This document shows, in pieces, positions 9,604 through 19,819 of a DNA stretch of 64,000 nucleotides. This DNA comes from Ktedonobacter racemifer DSM 44963. Its GTDB lineage: Bacteria; Chloroflexota; Ktedonobacteria; Ktedonobacterales; Ktedonobacteraceae. Position 1 is the stretch's first letter. The number at the start of each line of letters is the position of its first letter. The notes under the pieces are model-generated. The model had not been told where the DNA came from, ran no database searches, and worked only from the letters and a program-made list of their open reading frames with translations. The stretch is from NCBI RefSeq assembly GCF_000178855.1, contig NZ_ADVG01000004.1, positions 2,480,001 through 2,544,000 of the forward strand, read 5' to 3'. Position numbers and translations under genes: made by a program.

Positions 9604-9917
9604 AGTTGGTTCTCCTCTGCTGTCTATGCGTGATTCCATCCAGGTCTCGACAAAGGGTGCTGGAAAGCGAAAGATCTCTGATACCCTGGCTTCCAGAAAG
9701 ATAGATCATCAACAGGACTCTGACTCACTAGATCGAGCAAGTTCAAAGCAAGCTCCTGCCCACTTTTGGGTACCGATACACCGATGCGTTTTTCTACACG
9801 ATTCTCTGAGCCCTACCTCTGAATCCAACCTCATTGAGAAACGCTCCATTGCCACAAAGTAAACAGAAGTCGGATAACGTTTGCATCGACACCCTGACAG
9901 CATGGGCCAGCTTCTGT
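9604..9917. other. Intergenic stretch
   Basis: I see no supported gene. It separates the MBL/DUF1348 gene from the pfpI pseudogene. Confidence 0.4.
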
Positions 9918-10480
9918 TCAGCCTGCTCTCCTCACCTTGGTAGTATGCTTGCTTTCGCACCTTCCCGAATGATCGCGCGAGAGATAGAATGTTGGCATAT
10001 CATCGGGCCTACGACTGGTGCCAGCCCCTTTTTCGATATGTACCTCTTCGTCTACCCGCGTACCACCAGCATCGTGGATGCCCGTTTGGAGGCTTGGCCA
10101 GGAAGCTAACGCATGCCCAGCAACCATGCCTGTTTCCACGAGAAACCAGGAGCCATGACAGATCGAGCCCACTGGCTTGTTGGTCGCGAAGAAATCGCGC
10201 ACGAACTGCATGGTATCTGTGTTGATGCGCGCTGTCGGTCAGGATTACATGTTCCTCCGGGGCGTACCGGTGCTTCGTAATGCGCTACCGATGCCTTCGG
10301 AAGGGTCTTATCGACAGAGAAGGTGTCCGCCGGATGGATGTCTTTGTTGGTCGCCTGGATCTGCCCAGATTTGATCGAGATCAACTCCGGTTATCCCCAA
10401 CTTCTTTGATGGTATTCCAGGGGGACCAGTTCGACCCGCTCAATACCGTCGGTTGCTAGAAACGCAATCTTTCCCCTGGA
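9918..10480 (-). pseudogene. PfpI / DJ-1 family protein, frameshifted
   Basis: Read from about 10480 leftwards the pieces give a PfpI-like protein: KIAFLATDGIERVELV, then after a stop PELISIKSGQIQATN, HYEAPVRPGGTCNPD, then in another frame QFVRDFFATNKPVGSICHG with the nucleophile Cys in the CHG elbow, and finally SRRPDDMPTF. Intact members are about 180 residues and act as glyoxalase/stress hydrolases. Here at least one premature stop and one frameshift split the gene. Confidence 0.78.
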
Positions 10481-10768
10481 GTTCGCTGGCCATTTTTCTT
10501 CTCTTTCTCTTTTTTCCGAGAAAACACCTTCTCTGCGAGCTTACCCCAACTGAACATGACCCATTGAGCATTGACGATAACTCGACTTCGGGGAGGTCCT
10601 TCTTGGCTTCGTCCAGATCCGGCAATGAAGTATGTGTGCCCTCTAAGTCATACGCAAGCAGTGTGGCTGAAGGTGTCGTCACTTTGCAAAGCATCAGCAA
10701 TGACACGTTTCAGCATCCGAGAAAGAAACTCATCGCTTCATAGTTACCATCCTGAGTTCAGAAGCTGC

Positions 10769-11053
10769 TCAATCGAGAGCGTTCAGGCGTGCAAGATTCG
10801 CTTGGGTGTACTCCAGTTGATCGCAGAGAACCCGCAAACTGACTGATCGTCCGACTATTGCTCGCCCACTGCTCCCGCTCTGCTTGGCAAAGGCCACCAG
10901 TTTCTTTTTGGGGAGAGCATCCAACTGATTCAATTTCTCTTGCCAGATCTGCCAACCTTCCCTGGCATGAGCGAGCATAGCCGTTTTACCATCTTGACCA
11001 GGTCGTCAGGAGATAGTAGAAGGAGATCTGTACTAGTTTGCTGAGAGGTCATT
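10769..11053 (-). CDS. Small hypothetical protein, probably frameshifted
   Basis: One frame starts at ATG 11053 (MTSQQTSTDLLLLSPDDLVK) and a second frame, entered near 10985, continues as TAMLAHAREGWQIWQEKLNQL and ends at 10769. Joined they make about 94 residues of helical, Gln/Leu/Lys-rich protein. I do not recognise the family. The compositional continuity suggests one gene broken by a single-base shift; two unrelated short frames remain possible. Confidence 0.35.
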
Positions 11054-11081
11054 GATCTCTTAGCGCACTCCTTCTACTATC
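11012..11081. repeat. 14-bp inverted repeat
   Basis: GATAGTAGAAGGAG (11012-11025) and its exact complement CTCCTTCTACTATC (11068-11081) are separated by 42 bp and span the start of the small gene at 11053. A transcript crossing it could pair the arms and hide the start. No more can be said. Confidence 0.45.
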
Positions 11082-11110
11082 CGTTCGCTTTTGAACATGA
11101 CGTGTCATAT

Positions 11111-12105
11111 TCACCTCGTCTCATCCTCTAATGATCGTCCTCGAATAAGATTTTTCCACGGCGATTCAGCTTTCTCGTCTGCTACAGGCTCTGACGTTTT
11201 ATCTTCCCACGATCTCAACGAACGTGCCGTCATTGGGTCTGCGTCATATTGTGGAAAACGCTCATGCCTGGCATCTTGATCGCCAAAGGCAGTACGCTCC
11301 ATCGATGCGTTCCTTCCCCCTATGGTGTCACGCACTGGATCCAACTCGTGTATGATGCCTTTCTGTCTCTTTTCGCTCTCTTCCTTTGCATGTGTTTCTT
11401 GCAGATCAGACACTTTTTGTCGCTTCAGTGCCTCATCTTGCGCTCTAACCGCCCCCTGCATCTGCTGCCGTTTTAGTTGTGCTCCGGCTTGCCTGGCCTC
11501 ATACTCTCGCTTTTCCTCCTCACGTTCAGATGCCACTTTTTTCGCTCTCTTTCGCAGATGCACTGGAGACATTTTCGGATCATCCTTCATTGCCGCCCGT
11601 TGTCTCTCCGTCGTCTTCCCTCTTGTGAATGCGCTCTCTCGATGAAACAAGTAGTGCGACAACATTGGATCTGATGCTCCCTGAGGTGCCTCCTCTACCA
11701 TTCTGGTGAAGTTCTGCATCTCCTTTTCAGTACGGTTTGAAAATGGCTATTTATTCCCAACCATTCTGCCATTCTCCCCACGATACCCATCGGAGGGTCA
11801 TGGTGGATGAAGACATCTACTACTGTCTGCTCAGTTCCTAAAGGCGTAAACTTGATCGTACCTCTATTCTGCATTCCCTTTATCGATCTCCAGCCTACCT
11901 GCCGCTCAGGAATCCAGTTCTCATTCACAGCATCCCACACTTGTTTTCCTGCTACCTGTACAACCCAATGACTCTGTTGAGTGTCATAGTACGTCACCCC
12001 CCGAACAGAATGCATATACTTGGGAAAATCATGAAAATGGGTAAAGAACGCATAGGCATTCTTTACTGATGTAGGTACGAGTACCGTCACATGATGCTCA
12101 CCCAT
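11111..12105 (-). pseudogene. SRPBCC (polyketide cyclase-like) protein with charged tail, split by one frameshift
   Basis: The first frame starts at ATG 12105 (GGGAGG just upstream) and encodes a START/SRPBCC ligand-binding fold: HHVTVLVPTSVKNAYAFFTHF, then VTYYDTQQSHWVVQVAGK and WIPERQVGWRSIKG. It stops at 11695. The second frame begins at 11719 with MQNFTRMVEEAPQGASD, which continues the terminal helix of this protein type, then a Lys/Arg/Glu/Gln-rich tail of about 150 residues. The two frames overlap by 25 bp around AAAAGGAGATG. A single-base shift would join them into one protein of about 330 residues. Alternatively the second ATG is translated separately. Ligand unknown. Confidence 0.6.
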
Positions 12106-12228
12106 CATTTCCTCCCTCTCACGTTACCAACACAATAATGAGCTGTCCAAAGGAGCAGGCCCGGGCCCGTTTTGGTGCCATACGCGTGCTCTGCTACAGG
12201 GCGTATCCCTTCACACTTCCAGCTTTTA

Positions 12229-13167
12229 GAGCTTATCCGAAAACTGTGGTTGGTACAATGAAAAGAAAACCAAGCGAGGTGAAACAAGCATATGGCTCGA
12301 ACCCATCCATGGAAAGTCAGCGATGAATTGTGGGAACACGTCTGTCCTCTGATTCCTGTTCGCCTTCCTCACCCCAAGGGAGGACGACCAGCCGCCGATG
12401 ATCGAGCGATGTTTGAAGCCATCGTCTATATTCTGCGAACGGGCATTCAATGGAATGCCTTGCCCCGTGAAATGGGTGCCAGTTCTACCGTCTATGACCG
12501 GTTCCGTCAATGGGAAGCGGAAGCGCGTCTTCGCTCGCCTGTGGAAAGCAGGTCTGCACCTCTACGACGAGTTGCAAGGCATTGGCTGGGACTGGCAGAG
12601 CCTGGATAGCTCGACGAGCAAAGCCCCTTTTGCCCAAGCCGCGGTCGGACCCGCTCCCACCGATCGCGGCAAGCAGGGAACCCGCGCGGAGCATTCTCTG
12701 TGATCGCCGAGGTCTGCCCTTGGCATTGGTCATTGATGGGGCCAATCGCCATGATATGAAACTGGTCGCTGCGACGTTGGAGCATCACGCGATTGCACGC
12801 CCTGAACCCACCATTGAGCATCCCCAGCATCTGTGCCTGGATGCTGGCTATGACTATGATGTCATCTACAGCCTGCTCTATGAGGAGGGGTATGAGCCGC
12901 ATATTCGCCTTAATCGCCATAACCATGCGTGGTATTGGCAAGCGCTTTCGCAACAAGGAGAGACCCAGGAGCCTGCCAACGCTCTGGAAACGACCAAAGT
13001 CCCCAGGCGCTGGGTGGTCGAGCGCCTTTTCTCCTGGCTCAATCGCTGGCGTCGAATCATCATTCGTTGGGAAAAGCTGGACCGCACCTATGATGCCTTC
13101 CTGCGTTTGGCCTGTGCTCTCATGTGTTTCCATCATTGTGAACGTCTCTCAGTTTTCGGATAAGTTC
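12229..13167 (+). mobile_element. IS5-family insertion (IS1031-like), TTA target duplication
   Basis: Terminal inverted repeats GAGCTTATCCGAAAACTG (12229-12246) and the complement at 13150-13167 agree at 17 of 18 positions. TTA flanks both ends, fitting the 3-bp TNA duplication of the IS1031 group. Confidence 0.85.
12292..13163 (+). pseudogene. IS5-family transposase, two frameshifts
   Basis: The start MARTHPWKVSDELWEHV with GGRPAADDRAMFEAIVYILRTG is the N-terminal part of IS5-type enzymes. A frameshift near 12515 leads to LWKAGLHLYDELQGIGWDWQ with the first catalytic Asp (SLDSSTSKAP). A second near 12690 leads to SILCDRRGLPLALVIDGANRHD (second Asp) and RRWVVERLFSWLNRWRRI (Glu). With three frames needed for about 285 residues, the copy is defective unless the shifts are sequencing errors. 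Confidence 0.85.
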
Positions 13168-13306
13168 TTAGACATGTAGAGGGATACGAGTCAGATACCC
13201 TAGTATGTATCTCCTTTTTATATCTCCTCTTTCTCTGTCCCAGTATACCTCGTGGAAAAATCACCTGTCAATACATTTTGATGGTAATTTTTAACCTATT
13301 TAGCTC

Positions 13307-13336
13307 TTGAAAAGCCACCGTCATATATGTTATACT
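13307..13336 (+). promoter_or_regulatory. Sigma-70-type promoter of the CGNR gene
   Basis: TTGAAA (13307-13312), 18-bp spacer, TATACT (13331-13336), followed 30 bp later by the start codon at 13366 with a strong GAAGGAGGA ribosome site. Confidence 0.6.
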
Positions 13337-13365
13337 GGTGATCATATTCAAGAAGGAGGATCGGG

Positions 13366-13947
13366 ATGACAACTCTGCATGAAGAGCAGAGCAAGGCGGC
13401 GCCGGGATCGCTGGCTGTGGTGCAAGCGCTCGTGAATACCCAGTATGGACAAGGGAGACGTGCGCACACGGAACTGACGAGTCCAGACCAGCTTCACGCC
13501 TGGCTGGTTGAGCATTGTCTGTTGGCCGATGGCGCACCGGTCACACAAGGAGATTTTCGTCGTGTGTTACAGCTGCGCGAGGCGCTACGCAGCCTCTTGC
13601 GTGCGAACCATGAGACAGCCATGCTTGCGTCGCACATCGACGTCTTCAATCGCCTTGCCAGCGACGCCCCGCTCACGGTTCTCTTGCACGCCGACGGATT
13701 ACCCACCCTCGAACCGGATATTGCCGGCGTGGATGGAGCGCTTGCCCATCTCGTCGGGATGGTGTTTACCTCCATGACGGACGGCACCTGGGGCAGGCTG
13801 AAAGTGTGCCGCAATGAGCGGTGCCAGAAGGCGTTCTACGATACGTCCAAGAATCGCTCGGGGGCGTGGTGTTCGATGGCCGGGTGCGGGAGTCGTCTGA
13901 AGGCGAGCGCGTATCGACACCGGCGCACCGCACACACCGAGGAATGA
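13366..13947 (+). CDS. CGNR zinc-finger / ABATE-domain regulator
   Basis: 193 residues. The N-terminal and middle part (DQLHAWLVEHCLL ... FRRVLQLREALRSLLRA) match the ABATE ligand-binding domain; the C-terminal 45 residues form the zinc finger C-RNER-C ... WCSMAGC with following basic helix, where the name-giving CGNR reads CGSR. Such proteins are thought to be stress-related transcriptional regulators. The gene has its own promoter and a strong ribosome site and no same-strand partner, so its target may be distant or lost to the IS elements on either side. Confidence 0.85.
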   Translation: MTTLHEEQSKAAPGSLAVVQALVNTQYGQGRRAHTELTSPDQLHAWLVEHCLLADGAPVTQGDFRRVLQLREALRSLLRANHETAMLASHIDVFNRLASDAPLTVLLHADGLPTLEPDIAGVDGALAHLVGMVFTSMTDGTWGRLKVCRNERCQKAFYDTSKNRSGAWCSMAGCGSRLKASAYRHRRTAHTEE

Positions 13948-14296
13948 CGAGAAAAGAGCGCCACAAGTGGTGACAACCCTCAGAAGGCTGTTGACAAGAA
14001 CCGTGAGATCTGCCTTTTGCTTTGGGAAAGGGCAAGCCGCCGCTCGCGGAGCCCACGGGTTGTGCAACGATTTTTCCCTCACCAGCAATCTGGCTTGAGA
14101 GTGTCCTTTCTTGTTCTCTCGTTTTCAGAAGGCGGAGGCCTTTCCAACCTCTTGCCCAAAACAAGCGGGAGAATTGAACGGGCCAGCGAAGCTGCTTGAG
14201 CCACATGCACATCTCGTTGCGCAATCCGTGGGCCTTGGGGGCAATAGAGCGCCATGCCTCTTCAGGCATCTAGCGCCTGAAGAGGCAAAAGTATTC
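13948..14296. other. Intergenic, with a terminator-like hairpin
   Basis: No gene supported. GCCTCTTCAGGC (14256-14267) and GCCTGAAGAGGC (14275-14286) form a 12-bp stem with a 7-nt loop, followed by AAAAG, which could end transcription from either side. Confidence 0.45.
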
Positions 14297-14572
14297 CATA
14301 CTACGCCATTCTTGATGGCCATGCCTGGCTTCGAGATCACCGAAATCTCACCATGGCAAGAAGGCGGGGAGCTCTGGCGCGGGTTGCGCGCGCGGTTTCC
14401 AGACGCAATCGCCAGCCATAGCAAAAAACAGGACTTCTACTTCGGCGACGATTTCCTCCTGCGCCGGCACGACTACCACTTCGATGTGGCGGGCGGAGTT
14501 CCGGTGGCGCATTATGTCTACGACTGTGTGGAGGCGGGTGGGTTTCGCTTTCCGACCAAGCGCTGTGCGTAG
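14297..14572 (+). pseudogene. C-terminal fragment of a conserved hypothetical protein
   Basis: The translated stretch from TTPFLMAMPGFEITEI through WQEGGELWRGL, FPDAIASHSKKQDFYF and RHDYHFDVAGG to FPTKR resembles the C-terminal half of a conserved bacterial protein I know only as hypothetical. No start codon with a ribosome site precedes it and a hairpin lies directly upstream, so it seems cut at its 5' end. Confidence 0.4.
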
Positions 14573-14589
14573 GTGCGTGGGCCAGGTCT

Positions 14590-14699
14590 GAAACCGATTC
14601 GCGACCTGCTGCTGATCTCGCTCGATCTGGCTGGCTCTCACTTTCTCAAGCCAGGCGTCGAGCTGTTCTCCCGTGCGAGTGCGCAGCAGAGAAGCAAAC
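14590..14699 (-). pseudogene. ISL3-type transposase fragment cut by IS6
   Basis: The translation ASLLRTRTGEQLDAWLEKVR resembles the segment MVRTRQGEQLDTWLAKV of the ISL3 transposase at 61373-62987. The match is limited to about 35 residues and stops exactly at the IS6 end at 14700. Confidence 0.5.
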
Positions 14700-15678
14700 G
14701 GTAGTGTCAGAACTGAGAACACAGAAAGCTTACCAGGGTCCAGAGAATGCTTCTTACTGCTCATCTCTCGCTATGAGGCTGCTTGTATCAATGCCTTCAA
14801 GGCGACAAGTTTTTGGAGAAAAACACGTCGTTGTTCTGGGAGTGAGATCGGTTCTCCCATGGCGCGACGCGAACGGAGGTAGTTGCGTAATTCGTCAAAA
14901 GCACAACAGAAACGTGCCGCCGCTTCAAATGTTCCAAAGCCACGCATGGGATAGTAGCGCTGTTTGATCCCTCGATGGTCTTGTTCCAGGCGATTATTGA
15001 GGTATTTGTTGGTCCGATGCTGAACAGGGGTGCCCATGGTCTCGCTTATCGCCCTGGGATAGGAACGATGCCCATCCGATTCTGGGGTATGGCCAACCAC
15101 AGCGACTACCTGCTGGAAAAACCGCTGAGCTGCCTCCATATTCCGTTTTTCACTCAACATGGAGTCAACCAGATGACCATCGTGGTCGATGGCTCGATAG
15201 AGATAACACCACTTCCCATGCACTTTGAGATACGTTTCATCTACATGCCAAGACTTCCCAGCTTGTCCACGTCGCCTGGCTCGCAAGTGATCTGCCATCA
15301 ATGGAGCAAATCGTGCTTCCCAATCACGTATGGCTTCATGAGTGAACGGAAAACCTCGCGCCAAAAACATTTCCGCGATGTCTCGCAGACTGAGTTTATA
15401 GCGTAGTCGTCACAAGACCGCGAGCAGGACAATGTCTGTCGGGAATTCAAGATAATTGAAAGGAGTACCAGTTCGCTCGTTGAACGTACGTTGACAGTGA
15501 GGGCAAAAGAGCGTGGCGTAACCCAGTTTCGTTTTCTTCGCTCGTTTCGTGGTGGTTGTCATAGCACAATGTGGGCAGTTCATCAGTCAACATTCCCCAT
15601 TCTCTCCTGTTTTTACAAGATCAGCAGACCAAAAGTCTGACTTTTTTGCCAAGGGGTTGTCTGAGTTCTGACAGAACC
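14700..15678 (-). mobile_element. IS6-like insertion sequence
   Basis: GGTAGTGTCAGAACTGAG (14700-14717) faces CTGAGTTCTGACAGAACC (15661-15678); 15 of 18 positions are complementary. No target duplication was found. Ends match the IS6-like copy at 34099-35084. Confidence 0.75.
14771..15583 (-). pseudogene. IS6-like transposase with zinc-finger N-terminus and a premature TGA
   Basis: From ATG 15583 the protein begins MNCPHCAMTTTTKRAKK, a Cys4 zinc finger (CPHC ... CPHC), and runs to LLAVL, where TGA (15412-15410) replaces the Trp present in the related copy (VVLWRLRYKLS). The same frame resumes with the IS6 DDE core: SWHVDETYLKVHGKW (Asp), DGHRSYPRAI (Asp) and NRLEQDHRGIKQRY (Glu). Three residues before the second Asp (VTT) are deleted compared with the 34170 copy. 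The nonsense codon makes a full-length enzyme unlikely. Confidence 0.85.
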
Positions 15679-15760
15679 GGTGATGGCGGTGCCATCTGTG
15701 CTCACACGGATCTCGCAGCCATCACCGATTCAGATGACGTGCGTAGCGTCCTTGCCACGC

Positions 15761-18700
15761 TCAGACATCCCTCCTTTTGGGAAGGGTCACCGTAAAGATC
15801 GATCCTTTTCCGACTTCGCTTTCCACCGTGATGGTTCCCCCGTGACGCTTGATGATTTCCGCGACAATATAGAGTCCCATTCCCAGTCCGGGGATCGCCT
15901 TTTGCTTGGGACCAGTGGCCCGATAGAAGCGCTCAAAGATTTTGTCGCGCTGCTCTCGCGGGATGCCGAGGCCATAATCGCGGACACGGATCGTGACCGT
16001 CTCAGGGGAGGCGCTCATGTCTATCTCAACTGTCTCTGCGCCTGGAGAATACTTGATGGCATTGCTGATCAGGTTGGTGAAGATCTGTCCGAGCCGGTCT
16101 TTGTCTCCCACGAGTGAGCGTGGTGCGGCACCTCGCACCACAATGGTATGCGTCGTCTGTATCTGCTGCATGGTATCGGCCACCTCATGGAGCAACGCGT
16201 CAAGATCGACCGTCTCCTGCAGATACTCCAACCGACCCGCCTGGATCTTGGAGACATCCAGTAACTCTCCGATCAGGCGTTCAAGTCGCTTGACGGGCCC
16301 CTCTACCTTGGCAAGCGCTGTAGCAGCTTCGTGATGGGATTGCCTTTCCAGTCGTTTTCGCACCAGTTGGGTCTGCATCTTTAAGGCGGCGAGCGGGTTC
16401 CTCAGTTCATGGCTGGCCATGCTGATAAAGTCATCTTTGCGTTGTTCCAGTTCTTTGCGGGCCGAATTATCCAGCACAAAAGCGATTCCTTGGAACGGGT
16501 GATGCTGTAAGACGACGGCACCCACAAGCACAGGAAGACGACTGCCATCTTTACACACGTACTCTTTCTCATAGGGTATTATTGACTGCTGAGTGGCAAG
16601 TTCCTCATAGGCCTGCTGGGTACGAGCCAGATATTCTGGAGGCGTCATGTGCCTCCAGCTCATGCGCCTTTCACGCAGGTCTTCGCCTGTATAGCCGGTC
16701 ATACGCAGAAAGGTGTCGTTCGCGTCTACAACCTGTTCATCTTCGGCGACAAAGATCCCGATAATGCTGGAGTTCATCAGGACGCTCGCTCGTTTCTGGC
16801 TCTGGCGTAAGGCTTCCTCCGTCCGTTTCTGCTCGTCGATATCGGTGCACGTACCAAACCACTTGACGATCTGGCCGGTTTCATCACGGACTGGCACCCC
16901 GCGCGTTAAGAACCAGCGATACGCTCCCGTCTGGCTGTTTCTGAGACGCTCTTCGTGCTCATACATTGCTCCCGTTTCCTGGGCATGCTGCGAGAGCGCT
17001 CGTGCGCCTTCACGATCATCGGGATGGATGAACTGGAGATAGGCCCATAGGTCGCTTTGTGTTTGCTCTACCGTGAACCCGGTGTAATCACGCCAGCGCT
17101 GGTTCACATACTCGTGCTGGCCGTCGGATCGTGCCACCATCACCAACTGTGGCACCGTTTCGGCCAGCACGCGCCAGTTCTCCTCGCTTTCTTTGAGCTG
17201 CTGCTCGATGCGTTTCTGGTCCTCGATATCGGTGCTGGTGCCAAACCATTTGAGGATCTGGCCGGTTTCATCGCGCACCGGCATGGCGCGGGCTAAGAAC
17301 CAGCGATAGTTCCCTGTGTTGCCCTCCCTGAGACGATATTTGATCTCATAGGCTTCACCCGTTTCGAGCAAGTGACGTCGAAGAGCCAGCGTTCGCTCAG
17401 CATCATCCGGGTGCAAAAATTGGCTCCACCCATAGCCCAATAATTGCTCGGGAGAAGCACCTATGTAGTCATAATAGCGCTGATTACAGTAGTCAAGGCG
17501 GCCATCTGGTTGAATGGTCCACACCAGTTGCGGCACCGTTTCGGCCAGCACGCGCCAGTTCTCCTCGCTTTCTTTGAGCTGCTGCTCGATGCGTTTTTGG
17601 TCCTCGATATCGGTGCTGGTGCCAAACCATTTGAGGATCTGGCCTGCCCCATCGCGCACCGGCATGGCGCGGGCTAAGAACCAGCGATAGGCTCCGGTCT
17701 GGCTATTTCTGAAACGCTCTTCGTGCTCATACATTGCTCCCGTCTCCAGGGCATGCAGCCAGAGGGCTCGGGTGCCTTCCCGATCATCGGGATGGATGAA
17801 CGAGAGAGGAGCCCATCGGTCGCTTTGCATGTGCTCAACCGTAACCCCCATGTAGTCACACCAGCGCTGGTTCACATACTCGTGCTGGCCATTTGGGCGC
17901 GTCGTCCACACCATCTGCGGCACCGTTTCGGCCAGCACGCGCCAGTTCTCCTCACTGGCTTTGATTCTCTGTTCAGCCTGTTTCTGCTCATCGATGTCAG
18001 TGCTGGTGCCAAAATATTTCAGGATCGTGCCCTGCGCATCTTTGAACGGCGCTCCTCTGGCAAGAAACCAACGATAGTCTCCGGTGGTGCTATTGCGCAG
18101 GCGCTGTTCCCCTTCATAGGGTCTGCCTGCCTGGACGGCGCTCTGCCACCCCGCCAGGACGCGTTGCTGGTCATCGGGGTGGATGGCCTGGAGCCAGCCG
18201 TCCCCCTGGTATTGTTGGGAGGTCATGCCGGTATACTCACACCAGCGTGGGTTCGCGTATTCAGCAGAACCATCGGGGTGCATGATCCAGACAAATTGGG
18301 GGATGGCATCAACCAGGACACGGATGTCGTCTTCGATCTGCTTTTTCTCATGAATATCGGTGCAGGTGCCAAACCACTTGAGGATCTGGCCTGCTTCATC
18401 GCGTACCGGGAGCGCACGAGCTAAGAACCAGCGATAGCCCCCCGTTTTGCCATTCTTGAGACGATATTCGATCTCGAAGGGTTCACCTGTTTCAAGCGCA
18501 TGACGCCAGAGCGTCAGCGTGTGCTGATAATCGTCGGGGTGGATGGCCTGGAGCCAGCCGTCCCCCTGGTATTGTTCAAAGGACATGTTGGTATAGTCAC
18601 ACCAGCGTTGGTTGCCGTATTCACTCGAGCCATCGGGGCCCAGGATCCAGACCAACTGGGGGATGGCATCGATTAGGGCACGCAGTTCTGCTTCGGCCCG

Positions 18701-19819
18701 CTTTTTGTCATGAATATCGGTGCAGGTACCAACATATTTGAGGATCGTACCCTGCGCATCGGTGTAGGGTGTTGCTTGCATCAGGAACCAGCGATACTCC
18801 CCGGTCGTGCCATGGCGCAGGCGCTGTTCCGTTTCATATGGCTCGCCGGTCTCGACGGCGCGCTGCCACACCTCCAGGACGCGTTGCCGGTCCTCCGGAT
18901 GTGTACACTGCATCCATCCATCCCCCTGGGCCTCTTCGGTGGTCAGGCCCGTATAATCGCGCCAGCGTTGATTATACGAGTCGACGTAGCCGTCCGGTCG
19001 CCCGGTCCAGACCAACTGGGGGATGGCATCGATCAAGGCATGGATGTCTCTTTCGGCTCGCTTGCGCGCGGTGATGTCGATGCCGGCGATGACGAGATAT
19101 TCGATGTGGTGATCCGCATTCAGGTGGGGGGTGATCACGCTCTCAAAGGAAAGGAGCATCCCTTCCCTCGGGCGAACCAGGGCCTCGAAACACACCGTTT
19201 CTCCTGCGTTGGCTCGCGCGATGGCTGCGCGCAGCTGCTCTTGACTGGCAGGAGCAAAGGACCACCAGGGGGTCTCGGCCAGCGGTTTGCCAATCACTTC
19301 CTCGCGTCGAACCTGCGCGTCGTCTAACGGGACCGCATTGATGTCCAACACGATCCCCTCGGGCGTCAAGATCCCGATCCTGGTATGAAGGCCATCCAGG
19401 TCATCGATGCAGAGGCGCTCGCCCTGGGGAAACGTCTCCTGGCGTGGTGTTGGTGTTGGTGCTCTCATCTGGTGGAATTGCAATGTGAGTCCCTCAACGG
19501 TCGGAGTGAGTTGCGCGCGCAGCCAGTTCCGGGTCATAGGAGACCAATACTCCACTTCGGTTGGTTCCTGGGTTTGCCTGGTCTTGCGCATGGCCTGATA
19601 GAGTGAGGGGCTCAGCAGTTGGGGAGCCCCGTGCCAGAAGGAGTTTCCCAGTAATGCTTCTCGTGATGATCCGGTCATGGTCTGCGCGCTCGTATTCACA
19701 TACTTAATCGTCTCGGCATCATTGACGAGAAACAACGCATCAGGAAGCGTCTTTAACATGTGGAGGAGCGTCTCACTCGACGCAGGAGTAAGACGTTCTG
19801 TTCGCTTTGTCTTGGACAT
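15761..19819 (-). CDS. Large orphan sensor histidine kinase with nine tandem PAS modules
   Basis: The ATG at 19819 (GGGAGAGG 8 bp upstream) gives about 1352 residues. There are no membrane segments, so it is cytoplasmic. Two diverse PAS domains (from LPDALFLVNDAETIKYVN and from GILTPEGIVLDINAV) are followed by six closely similar PAS-PAC modules of about 127 residues, each running from a start like IDAIPQLVW through the YRWFLARA and ILKWFGTSTDI signatures, then a ninth PAS. HisKA (FISMASHELRNPL, His about residue 1130) and HATPase (N box NLISNAIKYS, DYGLGIP, GLGMGLYIV) complete a kinase. No receiver domain and no response-regulator gene lie nearby. The modules probably sense small ligands, redox or light. 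The DNA of modules 6-8 is nearly identical in part, showing recent duplication. Confidence 0.92.
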   Translation of the reverse strand: MSKTKRTERLTPASSETLLHMLKTLPDALFLVNDAETIKYVNTSAQTMTGSSREALLGNSFWHGAPQLLSPSLYQAMRKTRQTQEPTEVEYWSPMTRNWLRAQLTPTVEGLTLQFHQMRAPTPTPRQETFPQGERLCIDDLDGLHTRIGILTPEGIVLDINAVPLDDAQVRREEVIGKPLAETPWWSFAPASQEQLRAAIARANAGETVCFEALVRPREGMLLSFESVITPHLNADHHIEYLVIAGIDITARKRAERDIHALIDAIPQLVWTGRPDGYVDSYNQRWRDYTGLTTEEAQGDGWMQCTHPEDRQRVLEVWQRAVETGEPYETEQRLRHGTTGEYRWFLMQATPYTDAQGTILKYVGTCTDIHDKKRAEAELRALIDAIPQLVWILGPDGSSEYGNQRWCDYTNMSFEQYQGDGWLQAIHPDDYQHTLTLWRHALETGEPFEIEYRLKNGKTGGYRWFLARALPVRDEAGQILKWFGTCTDIHEKKQIEDDIRVLVDAIPQFVWIMHPDGSAEYANPRWCEYTGMTSQQYQGDGWLQAIHPDDQQRVLAGWQSAVQAGRPYEGEQRLRNSTTGDYRWFLARGAPFKDAQGTILKYFGTSTDIDEQKQAEQRIKASEENWRVLAETVPQMVWTTRPNGQHEYVNQRWCDYMGVTVEHMQSDRWAPLSFIHPDDREGTRALWLHALETGAMYEHEERFRNSQTGAYRWFLARAMPVRDGAGQILKWFGTSTDIEDQKRIEQQLKESEENWRVLAETVPQLVWTIQPDGRLDYCNQRYYDYIGASPEQLLGYGWSQFLHPDDAERTLALRRHLLETGEAYEIKYRLREGNTGNYRWFLARAMPVRDETGQILKWFGTSTDIEDQKRIEQQLKESEENWRVLAETVPQLVMVARSDGQHEYVNQRWRDYTGFTVEQTQSDLWAYLQFIHPDDREGARALSQHAQETGAMYEHEERLRNSQTGAYRWFLTRGVPVRDETGQIVKWFGTCTDIDEQKRTEEALRQSQKRASVLMNSSIIGIFVAEDEQVVDANDTFLRMTGYTGEDLRERRMSWRHMTPPEYLARTQQAYEELATQQSIIPYEKEYVCKDGSRLPVLVGAVVLQHHPFQGIAFVLDNSARKELEQRKDDFISMASHELRNPLAALKMQTQLVRKRLERQSHHEAATALAKVEGPVKRLERLIGELLDVSKIQAGRLEYLQETVDLDALLHEVADTMQQIQTTHTIVVRGAAPRSLVGDKDRLGQIFTNLISNAIKYSPGAETVEIDMSASPETVTIRVRDYGLGIPREQRDKIFERFYRATGPKQKAIPGLGMGLYIVAEIIKRHGGTITVESEVGKGSIFTVTLPKRRDV

